A stretch of 7,538 nucleotides of DNA from Chloroflexi bacterium UBA6265 (GCA_002440805.1 DJVD01000072.1:1-7538), one strand, 5' to 3'; counted from the first letter of the stretch, positions 1 to 6,092 are shown. Numbers and translations: made by a program. Notes: generated by a model from the letters alone, not told the origin.

Positions 1-437
1 ATGAGGTCATCGAGGTCCGAGGACGAGGCGATGTAGGCCGCCAGCATCTCGGCACCATCCCAGTACCAGCGTCGCCGCCGACCGGGCGAGCTCACCGGTT
101 GCCAATCGTGCACCTGGTTGAAGCCGGCATCGGTAAAGCTTTTGCGGGTTTGCCCCAAAATCACGTGGCTCACATGCACAATGCCCGCTGGCAGCCGGTT
201 GGCGCTGTACAGGAACGCGTTCATATCCGGCTCGGGCTCTTCGGCACCGGCATGCAACGATGCCCCGGCAGTGAGATGGGCCGGTTCCAGCGATCGCAGC
301 GCGATTGGACTCGAGCTCTCCAGCAGGGTCATGTAGGTGCGAACGTAGAGTTCCACCTCTCGCCGGCCGATGCTGGTGGTATCCGTCTGCAACGCCCGGC
401 GCACTTCCTGGTGGACATCTTCGGTTTTGGATTGCAT
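1..437 (-). CDS. Unrecognised protein, N-terminal 145 codons, cut by left edge
   Basis: This is an open frame of 145 codons from ATG at 437 to the window edge, with no stop, so the C-terminus lies outside. I do not recognise the family. The start is supported by an AAAGGG element about 6 bases upstream; an in-frame ATG at 485 is possible but has no good ribosome site. No signal peptide or membrane helix is visible, so it is probably cytoplasmic. Residues 1-45 look helical and charged (MQSKTEDVHQEVRRAL at the start). Residues 65-70 are acidic (EEPEP). A basic-aromatic stretch follows at 119-127 (GRRRRWYWD), then a helix-like segment MLAAYIAS at 131-138. The Arg/Trp patch could contact nucleic acid or another anion, but this is a guess. 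It is divergent from the gene at 765. The overlapping longer minus-strand frame covering 7-723 is a shadow, rich in Arg, Cys and His. Confidence 0.7.
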   Translation of the reverse strand, partial: MQSKTEDVHQEVRRALQTDTTSIGRREVELYVRTYMTLLESSSPIALRSLEPAHLTAGASLHAGAEEPEPDMNAFLYSANRLPAGIVHVSHVILGQTRKSFTDAGFNQVHDWQPVSSPGRRRRWYWDGAEMLAAYIASSSDLDDL

Positions 438-615
438 TGTTGCCCTTTCTCGCGAGGAGGGATGGTCGCTTCTGCCCTGTAGCATACCCAATCCTGGGCC
501 GGTTTCTCGACTGACGCCGGCAATACCGGGCGAAATACGGTGGGAAACGATGCCAGCATCCCTGGATTGCCGTTTGTGATCTTCGCCCAAGCGGTTGCGG
601 CACGAACCACCAAAC

Positions 616-631
616 TGTGAAAACCATCACA
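616..631. promoter_or_regulatory. CRP-type palindrome TGTGA-N6-TCACA
   Basis: The sequence TGTGAAAACCATCACA contains both perfect five-base half-sites of the classical CRP/CAP operator with the correct six-base spacer, flanked by A-rich sequence. CRP/FNR-superfamily regulators with the same recognition helix bind this motif in many phyla. The centre (623.5) lies about 64 bases before the start predicted from the promoter at 653-681, a class I activator-like position. It could instead serve the minus-strand gene at 437. The function is inferred; only the palindrome is seen. Confidence 0.45.
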
Positions 632-652
632 AAATGTATTCTGCCCACTGTG

Positions 653-681
653 TTGCATTTATGCGTCGATTTGGCTACCAT
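653..681 (+). promoter_or_regulatory. Possible sigma-70-type promoter for the 89-aa protein
   Basis: TTGCAT at 653-658 and TACCAT at 676-681 are separated by exactly 17 bases. Both hexamers are weak matches (3/6 and 4/6). A weak promoter with a CRP-type site upstream would be typical of an activator-dependent promoter, but the assignment is tentative. Confidence 0.25.
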
Positions 682-746
682 GACCAAACTGCAACGATGC
701 AACTTCATACAGCAACGCCGCAACCATCCATTTTGTGCACCCTTCG

Positions 747-755
747 AAAGGAGGA
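747..755 (+). promoter_or_regulatory. Shine-Dalgarno deciding the start at 765
   Basis: AAAGGAGGA lies 9 bases before ATG 765. It selects this ATG over the in-frame GTG at 735, which would put the ribosome site inside the coding sequence. Confidence 0.8.
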
Positions 756-764
756 ACCCCTTCC

Positions 765-1034
765 ATGAGCGATTTCGTTCGTGTCGACCAGACTACAGTC
801 GAGAGAATGAGCCCGGGCGCAGCCGAGGTCATCGCCCATTTGTGCGAGGGTGATTGCCTCACCTTCGGAACCGTGATCAGTTGGTGCGAGGCCCGTGGCG
901 ATTGCGTTCATGTGGTGAAATGCCCCAGCTGTGGCAGCGAGTACCACCTGGACGACGATGATATCCTCGCGCTCGAGCGCTGGACCGATCAACACGGCGA
1001 TGCGCTCGTCTGCGGCATTCGGGATATAGCCTGA
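765..1034 (+). CDS. Small cysteine-rich protein with one CPxCG zinc knuckle
   Basis: An 89-residue acidic protein; I do not recognise a named family. It has seven cysteines (C27, C31, C41, C47, C53, C56, C83) and histidines at 25, 49, 61 and 77. Residues 53-66 (CPSCGSEYHLDDDD) resemble the first half of MJ0042-type zinc ribbons (CPxCG.xY.LdD), but the second CxxC of a standard ribbon is absent. A full metal site would need other residues, for example C83, C41/C47 or histidines, or dimerisation. No signal peptide or membrane helix is present, so it is probably cytoplasmic. The start is set by the AAAGGAGGA element. It stands alone on this strand, downstream of a CRP-type site, and converges on the transporter gene ending at 1107 across a shared hairpin. 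A redox-sensing or zinc-binding regulatory role is possible but not shown. Confidence 0.8.
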   Translation: MSDFVRVDQTTVERMSPGAAEVIAHLCEGDCLTFGTVISWCEARGDCVHVVKCPSCGSEYHLDDDDILALERWTDQHGDALVCGIRDIA

Positions 1035-1057
1035 GCATTGCAATGAATCGACAAGGC

Positions 1058-1095
1058 AAACGGCCCCGGTGGATTTATCCAGCCGGGGCCGTTTT
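1058..1095. terminator. Bidirectional intrinsic terminator
   Basis: A perfect 12-bp stem (AAACGGCCCCGG at 1058-1069 with CCGGGGCCGTTT at 1083-1094) is extended by inner GGAT/ATCC pairing and followed by TTTT at 1092-1095 on the plus strand. Read on the minus strand, the AAA at the stem base gives a short T run. It sits between two convergent stop codons (1034 and 1107), so it can end transcription from both sides. Confidence 0.85.
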
Positions 1096-1106
1096 GCGTG
1101 CTGCAG

Positions 1107-2945
1107 TTACTCAGCCAAATTCCAGTTGGCGAGGTTCCAGTAAAGATCGCCGAACGGACTCACCACCACATTCTCCTTGCGAATGCGGTGATTGATGGCG
1201 AAGAGATCGGCAAAGGTTTGTACCAGCGGAATCTCCACCACGTTTTCCACCACCATATCGTTGAGGAGGATGAACTGGGCGGCGACATCTGCCGGATCAA
1301 CCAGTGCGACCAGCTCATCGAAGGCGGCATCGTATTCGGCACTGACCCAGCGAGTTTTGTTGGTGCCGCTGTAACCGTTGCCTTGCTGGGCCACGTTCTC
1401 ATTGTCCGGGCCAGCGTACCAGTACTTCATGTAATTCACCGGGTATGCACTGGTGGCCCCATCGGTGTACATCTGCAGGTCGCTGTAGAAGTGGGTGAAA
1501 TTCTGCGTGTTCTCGATATCTCCATCAAAGAAGATGGAGCCATCTACCTGGTTGAGTTCCACCTTGAACCCGATCGCTTCCAGGTTCGCCTTCACCACCG
1601 CCTGCGTGCGCTGCCGGCGCTGGTTCACTGTGGAGGTGAACACGAGCGCGAGCTCCACGCCGTCTTTCTCGCGCGCTTCCGCGCCCATCACCCAGCCGGC
1701 CTCTTCCAGCACGGCCTCGGCGGCAGCGGGATCGTACACGAATTCCGTATTTGGCGATTCGAACGCCGTCAGGCCGACCAGCATGTTTGATGTGGCCGGA
1801 GAGCCATAGAGCTTTTCGGCAATCTGGTCGCGATCGATCGCCATGCTCATCGCCTTGCGCACGGCATCATCGGTGAGGAACGGGTGTGGCGTATTCACCT
1901 CGCTCTTTTGGCCATTCACCTCGGTGTTGGGATCGCTGAAGTTAACCTGGATCTTCTCCACGCCCGTGCCCAGCGCGCCCAGCACTTCGCCTTCGTTGCC
2001 AATAATCGAGGCCAGAGTTTCCGGATCGATCATCAATGTGAATGCCAGGTCCCACTCGTCACCGATCGTGACCGCCTGGATGCTGGTGGTGGGATCGCCA
2101 CCGCCGCGCAGCACAAAGGTGCTGAACGCCGGCTTGTTGGCTTCGCGGAAGGTTTCGTTGGCGACGTAGGTCACTTCCTCGTTGGGCTTGAATTCCTGCA
2201 GCTTGTACGGGCCGGTGCCAATGGGGCTGAGGGAGAAATCGATGTTGGTTTGGGCAACATCATCCGATTCGGCCCAGAAGTGGGCGGGGTACAGGGCGCC
2301 GATATTGCCAGCGCAGGGTTGGAACCAGCCGAACGTCGGTGGATCGAAGGTGATGGTGCAGGTGAGGTCATCCACCACTTCGACATCGCTGATGATTTCC
2401 CAGCTGACGCGATCGATGCTCTGGTTCGCGGGATCGATATTCCATTCCCAGGTGAATTTGACATCGTTGGCGGTGAACGGGGTGCCATCGCTCCACACCA
2501 CATCGGGTTTGAGATTGAAGGTGGCCGAGCCAAGGTCGTTTGCCAGCAGGCCGTTCTCCAGGCTGGGCACTTCCTGCGCCAGGATCGGAACCAGGGCGCC
2601 GTCGCCATCGTAACTGAGGAGTGGCTCCGAAATCACCATGCCGGCAGAGATATCCTTGCCGCCGGTGGCATTGTGGACACTCAGGCTACTTGCAGCCTGC
2701 ACCGCCAACACCCGCAGTTCGCCGGCCGACCCGCGCTCCTGGTTCTCGGTACCGGCATCGGGGAACATACTGCCTTGTGGCGTGGCAGCAGGGGTAGCAT
2801 CCTGCGCCGAGGCCGTGTTCGCGGCCAACGAGGTGAGCAGCCCGGCACTGATGCCGAGCGCGGCTCCGCGTTGCAGGAATGTGCGGCGATTGATATCACC
2901 GCACTTGAATGCGGCATACAGGGATCCGAGGGACGTCTGGGACAT
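1107..2945 (-). CDS. Tat-exported ABC transporter substrate-binding protein, family 5
   Basis: A 612-residue solute-binding protein of the SBP_bac_5 (oligopeptide/dipeptide/nickel) family. It captures a ligand outside the membrane and delivers it to an ABC permease. Residues 19-24 (NRRTFL) form a twin-arginine motif, followed by a hydrophobic stretch at about 28-45 and likely cleavage after ASA at 47. There is no lipobox cysteine. The mature protein begins QDATPAATPQ, a Pro/Thr/Ala linker. Family hallmarks are VWSDGTPFTANDVKFTW (150-166), PIGTGPYKL (241-249) and RKAMSMAIDRDQI (363-375). Length is slightly above the usual 500-600. The ATG at 2945 has GAGGAG six bases upstream; an in-frame ATG at 2990 lacks one. 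No permease or ATPase gene is adjacent, so it is an orphan binding protein or uses a distant transporter. The ligand cannot be predicted. It lies 69 bases downstream of the CDF gene on the same strand with no hairpin between, so read-through is possible. Confidence 0.95.
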   Translation of the reverse strand: MSQTSLGSLYAAFKCGDINRRTFLQRGAALGISAGLLTSLAANTASAQDATPAATPQGSMFPDAGTENQERGSAGELRVLAVQAASSLSVHNATGGKDISAGMVISEPLLSYDGDGALVPILAQEVPSLENGLLANDLGSATFNLKPDVVWSDGTPFTANDVKFTWEWNIDPANQSIDRVSWEIISDVEVVDDLTCTITFDPPTFGWFQPCAGNIGALYPAHFWAESDDVAQTNIDFSLSPIGTGPYKLQEFKPNEEVTYVANETFREANKPAFSTFVLRGGGDPTTSIQAVTIGDEWDLAFTLMIDPETLASIIGNEGEVLGALGTGVEKIQVNFSDPNTEVNGQKSEVNTPHPFLTDDAVRKAMSMAIDRDQIAEKLYGSPATSNMLVGLTAFESPNTEFVYDPAAAEAVLEEAGWVMGAEAREKDGVELALVFTSTVNQRRQRTQAVVKANLEAIGFKVELNQVDGSIFFDGDIENTQNFTHFYSDLQMYTDGATSAYPVNYMKYWYAGPDNENVAQQGNGYSGTNKTRWVSAEYDAAFDELVALVDPADVAAQFILLNDMVVENVVEIPLVQTFADLFAINHRIRKENVVVSPFGDLYWNLANWNLAE

Positions 2946-2951
2946 CGGTTT

Positions 2952-2957
2952 CTCCTC
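2952..2957 (-). promoter_or_regulatory. Shine-Dalgarno deciding the start at 2945
   Basis: GAGGAG on the minus strand, six bases before ATG 2945. It supports MSQTSL as the true N-terminus and excludes a 15-residue upstream extension. Confidence 0.75.
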
Positions 2958-2970
2958 AAGCGGTATGACA

Positions 2971-2986
2971 TTGGACAGTGATCCAA
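2971..2986. repeat. Inverted repeat TTGGA-N6-TCCAA upstream of the binding-protein gene
   Basis: Perfect 5-bp arms with a six-base spacer, 26 bases upstream of the ATG at 2945. It is placed where a repressor would act on the binding-protein gene, but arms this short may arise by chance. No convincing promoter hexamers were seen in the 69-base gap. Confidence 0.25.
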
Positions 2987-3014
2987 GCATAACGGAAGAA
3001 CAGCGCTACGAGTG

Positions 3015-3941
3015 TCACAGCGGCGGTTGCACATCCAGGCCGATATCGTCCCAGCTCTCCGGCTTTTCTCGAGGCTCCAGGTGGGTAAACACGGTGGAAT
3101 CGGGAAGGGCGGCACGCACCTCCGCCTCAATCTCGCCAACCAACTGGTGGCCGCGATCAACTGTCCAGTCGCCCGGCACCAGCACATGCATGGAAACGAA
3201 TCGACGCCGACCCGCCTGGCGAGTGCGCACGGCGTGGGTGAGCACTCCATGTTGCTCCTGCCAGCGGTTGAGGATATCGTGCAAGGCGGTGAGATCTGTC
3301 GGGGAGAGGGCGGTATCGAGCAAGCCATTAATCGACGCACGCACCAGCCGATACCCGGTGAGCAGGATATAGACACCCACAGAAAGTGCCAATATCGCGT
3401 CGAGCCGATTCCAGCCCGTGAGGCTCACCAGCACCACGCCGGCCACCACGCCAAGGGTTGTCCAGACATCGGTAAACAGGTGGCGTGCATCCGATTCCAG
3501 CGTGATGCTGCGATGCTCGCGGGCAGCGTGCATTAATCGCAGGCCAACCAGGCCATTGATCACCGATGCGACGGAGGCAAACGCGATGCCGATGCCGATG
3601 TCCTCCAGCGGCCGCGGGTTCCATAACCGCGGAACGGCGGAATAGAAAATACCCAGCGCGGCGAGGAAGATGAGGCCTCCCTCCAACCCGGAGCTAAAGT
3701 ATTCGGCCTTGCTGTGTCCGTAGGCGTGCTGTTCATCGGGTTCGCGGGCGGCAACGATGAGGGCGATCAGCACCACGATTGCCGCCACGAGGTTGACGAT
3801 CGATTCCAGGGCATCGGAGAGGAGGCCGACCGATTCGGTCATTTGCCAGGCGGCAGTTTTCAGCGAGATCGTGACAACGGCCGTGATAATCGAAAGCCAG
3901 GCAAACGGAGTGAGTTGTGAAGGTTTCGATTGTGCGGCCAT
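3015..3941 (-). CDS. Cation diffusion facilitator (CDF) metal efflux transporter
   Basis: A 308-residue inner-membrane metal/proton antiporter of the CDF family, close to the FieF layout. Six membrane helices are followed by a cytoplasmic metal-binding domain from about residue 210. By comparison with E. coli FieF from memory, transport site A maps to E46 and N50 in helix 2 (ESIVN) and H154 and D158 in helix 5 (HLFTD). FieF uses Asp at both helix 2 positions. The E..N version seems to be a recurrent subfamily, so it is probably functional but may shift metal preference. The loop site is retained (D69, H72, H76 in DEQHAYGH). The cytoplasmic binuclear site maps to H252, H265, H287 and E289. Likely substrates are Zn, Fe, Co, Mn or Cd. 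The start at 3941 has AAAGGAG seven bases upstream; the in-frame ATG at 3980 has none. It lies downstream of the copper-protein gene, separated by a hairpin. Confidence 0.95.
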   Translation of the reverse strand: MAAQSKPSQLTPFAWLSIITAVVTISLKTAAWQMTESVGLLSDALESIVNLVAAIVVLIALIVAAREPDEQHAYGHSKAEYFSSGLEGGLIFLAALGIFYSAVPRLWNPRPLEDIGIGIAFASVASVINGLVGLRLMHAAREHRSITLESDARHLFTDVWTTLGVVAGVVLVSLTGWNRLDAILALSVGVYILLTGYRLVRASINGLLDTALSPTDLTALHDILNRWQEQHGVLTHAVRTRQAGRRRFVSMHVLVPGDWTVDRGHQLVGEIEAEVRAALPDSTVFTHLEPREKPESWDDIGLDVQPPL

Positions 3942-3948
3942 CGCTGTG

Positions 3949-3955
3949 CTCCTTT
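3949..3955 (-). promoter_or_regulatory. Shine-Dalgarno deciding the start at 3941
   Basis: AAAGGAG on the minus strand, seven bases before ATG 3941. It supports MAAQSK as the N-terminus rather than the 13-residue longer form from 3980. Confidence 0.75.
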
Positions 3956-3978
3956 GCCGGCGATGTGCCGGGAAGAGC

Positions 3979-4008
3979 ATGCTAATGCGTTTAGTTTCGG
4001 CTAATCAA
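3979..4008 (-). promoter_or_regulatory. Possible promoter for the CDF gene
   Basis: On the minus strand TTGATT (4003-4008) is followed after 18 bases by TAGCAT (3979-3984), each a 4/6 match to consensus. A second TTGATT lies just upstream at 4012-4017, forming a short direct repeat. It would give the CDF gene its own transcript after the hairpin at 4117-4147. Tentative. Confidence 0.25.
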
Positions 4009-4116
4009 GACAATCAATGTCAACCCTGCACATCTGGTCACGTGATAGTCGTTCTGCGCCAGCCTGCCCGACTGGTTGCCGGGTCACCACACTGGGGAAA
4101 CGGCATCGTTGCAGCA

Positions 4117-4147
4117 GGAGAGGCGCCCGCATTGCGGGCGCCTCTCC
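4117..4147 (-). terminator. Strong hairpin downstream of the propeller-cupredoxin gene
   Basis: A perfect 14-bp GC-rich stem (GGAGAGGCGCCCGC at 4117-4130 with its complement at 4134-4147) and a three-base loop lie 36 bases after the stop at 4184. No good U tract follows on the minus strand, so it may be a factor-assisted terminator or a stabilising 3' end rather than a classical intrinsic terminator. It separates this gene from the CDF gene. Confidence 0.65.
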
Positions 4148-4183
4148 ATATCTTCTTGACCCATGGCCAGATCTGACAGATTG

Positions 4184-5785
4184 CTATTCCACAACCATAT
4201 CGATTTCCATACCCGGATGCAGGGTGCACACCCAGGTATAGGTTCCAGCCGCTACGTCCACGGTGTAATCGACATACACGGTTTGCAGTCCCTCGATGTT
4301 GACCGGCTCGAACTCCGAGAAGGCCTGATTCATATCCGGGAGGAAGTTGTGCAGGTAGCCATCCTTGTTCACGATCTCAAACTGGAGCACCTCACCCTCC
4401 GTGGCCGTGAATGCGCTCTCCTTGTTCTCAGCGAAGTACTGGTCGAACTCGGCAATGATGGTGACGCGTCGCGCACCTTCCGGTACCGGAACGGCATCCG
4501 ATTCTGTCGCGGCTTCTTTCGGATCCTGGTACATGCCAACGGCCGTGTACGGAACGAACTGGATTTCATGCGGGCGACGCTCGAAGACGACCTCATTAAT
4601 CCAGTCACCGGTCTCTGTGTCAAAGACACGTACTGCCGATAGCGTTTGGCCGCCCAGGATATAGGGGTAGCGCTCACCCTGCTCGAAGGTGTGATTGAGC
4701 GTCCATGCCTCTTTACCGTCCGGTGAGATCATCAGGTGGGCGCCGGAACCCGGGGCTCGCCACATAACTTCCCGCGTCGCCACATCGATCTTGTAAAGGA
4801 AGATTCCTTCCGCCGTGGCGATCGTGGTATAGGCGGCGGTGCTATCGGGCGCGAATGAGACGTGAATCGGTGACCCTTCGACCGGGCTGAACTGATCCAC
4901 CACCTCCAAGGTTTTGGCATCGATAACCATTATCTCTTGCCCGCCACCTACGGCGGCCCAGCATTGCTTCCCGTCCGGCGTGATGTTCACACCGTGGTTC
5001 GCGCCGCTCACCGGGATGGACTTGGCGACCGTATTGGTCCGCCAATCGATTGCCACCACTGCGGGCTCTTTGTCGGCACTCACGAACAGGTAATCGGTCT
5101 CAATTGCTTTCCCGTCCCAGTACATGGAGGGTGTGATGTAATCTGCACCCATGCCCACGTCCAGGTCGGTGACCTTTGTCATGGTCTCGGTATCAATGAT
5201 GGATACGGTGGTGGCGTACTGATTGGCGACGTAGAGGAACTTGTCGTCAGGGGACAGCGCGCTGTGGTGGCCGCCTTCGCCCGCCGGTGCCCGGCGAGTT
5301 TCCCGCAAGGTCAATGGGTCAAATTCAATGGCGTATGACTGCTCATACTCCCAGGAGTTGACGGTGTAGAACCTGGTGAAGTCCTTGTTCCATACCATGG
5401 CATGGGCATCGTAGAGGTTGGGATATCGGTCTGCCTCGGTGCGCACCTTCAAGAGGTCACTCGTGGCGGGTCCGCCGACATCGATGGATGTGACCAGCTT
5501 GTGGTATTTGGCATCCACCACCCAGAGTTTGTTGGATTCGCCGCCACCAATGAAAGCCAGGCCCGCCCATCCCTCACGGAGGGGATCGATGGGCGCTGGG
5601 TGCGCCGGAGCGGTCAACAGTTCGCCCTCATCATGCTCATGGCCAGCCTCATCGACTGCTGGCGATGCCTCGGGAGTGGCGTCCTGTGCAAAAAGCATTC
5701 GCGAGCCCGGGGTGGCTAGCGTTGCGGCGGTGATGCCCAGCGCTGAGCTGGTAACGAAGCGTCGTCGGGAAACATTCTTTAGCAT
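4184..5785 (-). CDS. Tat-exported NosZ-like beta-propeller/cupredoxin copper protein
   Basis: A 533-residue exported protein. Residues 6-11 (SRRRFV) form a Tat motif with likely cleavage after FA at 33, then QDATPEASP and a His/Glu-rich linker (HEHDEGE, 49-55). Residues about 75-415 form a YVTN-type propeller, probably seven blades of about 45 residues. Blade-start histidines are H128, H173-H174, H264, H308, H350 and H406. Residues 437-533 form a cupredoxin with ligands H479, C520, H523 and M526 (CTLHPGM, amicyanin-like spacing). This order matches nitrous-oxide reductase: GGHHSALS, NHGVNITPDG, SPIHVSF and RRPHEI resemble CuZ segments, and TWVCTLHPGM the CuA loop. One CuZ histidine (near T218) and the first CuA cysteine are missing, and the protein is about 100 residues shorter. 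It is probably a single-copper electron-transfer or oxidoreductase protein outside the membrane, not a standard NosZ. No nosDFY genes are in view. A CsoR-like operator lies upstream. The alternative is a generic YVTN propeller fused to a blue-copper domain. Confidence 0.88.
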   Translation of the reverse strand: MLKNVSRRRFVTSSALGITAATLATPGSRMLFAQDATPEASPAVDEAGHEHDEGELLTAPAHPAPIDPLREGWAGLAFIGGGESNKLWVVDAKYHKLVTSIDVGGPATSDLLKVRTEADRYPNLYDAHAMVWNKDFTRFYTVNSWEYEQSYAIEFDPLTLRETRRAPAGEGGHHSALSPDDKFLYVANQYATTVSIIDTETMTKVTDLDVGMGADYITPSMYWDGKAIETDYLFVSADKEPAVVAIDWRTNTVAKSIPVSGANHGVNITPDGKQCWAAVGGGQEIMVIDAKTLEVVDQFSPVEGSPIHVSFAPDSTAAYTTIATAEGIFLYKIDVATREVMWRAPGSGAHLMISPDGKEAWTLNHTFEQGERYPYILGGQTLSAVRVFDTETGDWINEVVFERRPHEIQFVPYTAVGMYQDPKEAATESDAVPVPEGARRVTIIAEFDQYFAENKESAFTATEGEVLQFEIVNKDGYLHNFLPDMNQAFSEFEPVNIEGLQTVYVDYTVDVAAGTYTWVCTLHPGMEIDMVVE

Positions 5786-5791
5786 GTTCAA

Positions 5792-5798
5792 CCTCCTC
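5792..5798 (-). promoter_or_regulatory. Shine-Dalgarno deciding the start at 5785
   Basis: GAGGAGG on the minus strand, six bases before ATG 5785. It selects MLKNVSRRRF, which places the Tat motif at the extreme N-terminus, over the in-frame start at 5833. Confidence 0.8.
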
Positions 5799-5838
5799 GA
5801 CTGAATCCAAGTCGCTGGTCTCCAGGTACCCACACTGA

Positions 5839-5855
5839 ATACCCCTATAGGGTAT
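5839..5855. promoter_or_regulatory. CsoR-like copper operator palindrome
   Basis: On the minus strand the sequence is ATACCCTATAGGGGTAT, with arms ATACCC and GGGTAT. As I recall it, the Bacillus subtilis CsoR site upstream of copZA has the core TACCC-N4-GGGGTA, which this matches in both arms and spacing. It lies 54 bases before the start codon of a predicted copper protein, in a position to overlap the promoter. CsoR represses until it binds Cu(I), so copper-inducible expression is inferred. Other CsoR/RcnR/FrmR-family repressors use related GC-tract palindromes. Confidence 0.55.
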
Positions 5856-6092
5856 CAGCGGGCGTTCGCTGTGAATGAGAGAGAAACTTTGGCACAAGTT
5901 GCTCAAGGCGTGCTGATTTCCCCTACTGCGTCCAGAAAAAAGCCATTCCGGGTGCCCGGATGTCGTTCGATTTTGACGAAAACGTTTTGCGGACTTGGAG
6001 TGCCGTCTGTTGCCGTGGCAACGGGGCAACCTGCCATCATTTGGATGTGTAGCTATAGGAGGGCCTGCACGGTATCAGGCACGCGGAGTTGA

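Larger units (their letters stand above)
438..764. other. Divergent intergenic region
   Basis: These 327 bases separate divergent genes starting at 437 and 765. They hold a CRP-type palindrome at 616-631, a candidate plus-strand promoter at 653-681 and a strong ribosome site at 747-755. A 7-bp inverted pair GTTGCAT/ATGCAAC lies at 652-658 and 697-703. Short frames crossing the region on both strands have unnatural composition and no ribosome site, so I call no gene. No clear minus-strand promoter was found. Confidence 0.6.

Noticed and set aside
484..500. ATACCC...GGG stretch near 484 as a second CsoR-like operator
   Set aside because: The right arm does not complete the palindrome (no GGGTAT at the required spacing).
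7..723. Long minus-strand open frame (238 codons)
   Set aside because: Composition is Arg/Cys/Pro-rich and unlike a folded protein, no ribosome site precedes it, and it overlaps the better-supported frame starting at 437.
1098..1790. Plus-strand open frame of 230 codons
   Set aside because: Antisense shadow of the same binding-protein gene; rich in His, Val and Ile, starting just after the bidirectional terminator without a ribosome site.
1884..2981. Plus-strand open frame of 365 codons opposite the substrate-binding gene
   Set aside because: It is an antisense shadow of a clear SBP_bac_5 protein, a common effect of codon bias in GC-rich genes, with no recognisable domain or ribosome site.
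4117..4147. Mobile-element terminal repeat
   Set aside because: The stem is a single local hairpin after a stop codon with no transposase or matching repeat elsewhere; a transcript end is simpler.
4184..5785. Calling the propeller-cupredoxin protein nosZ outright
   Set aside because: One CuZ histidine and one CuA cysteine are missing, the protein is markedly shorter and no nos accessory genes are in the window, so nitrous-oxide reduction cannot be claimed.
5871..6092. Plus-strand frame of 73 codons ending next to the hairpin at 6093
   Set aside because: It begins with GTG without a ribosome site and its product looks non-natural (scattered Cys, Arg, Ser). The hairpin is better explained as the 3' end of the minus-strand run.
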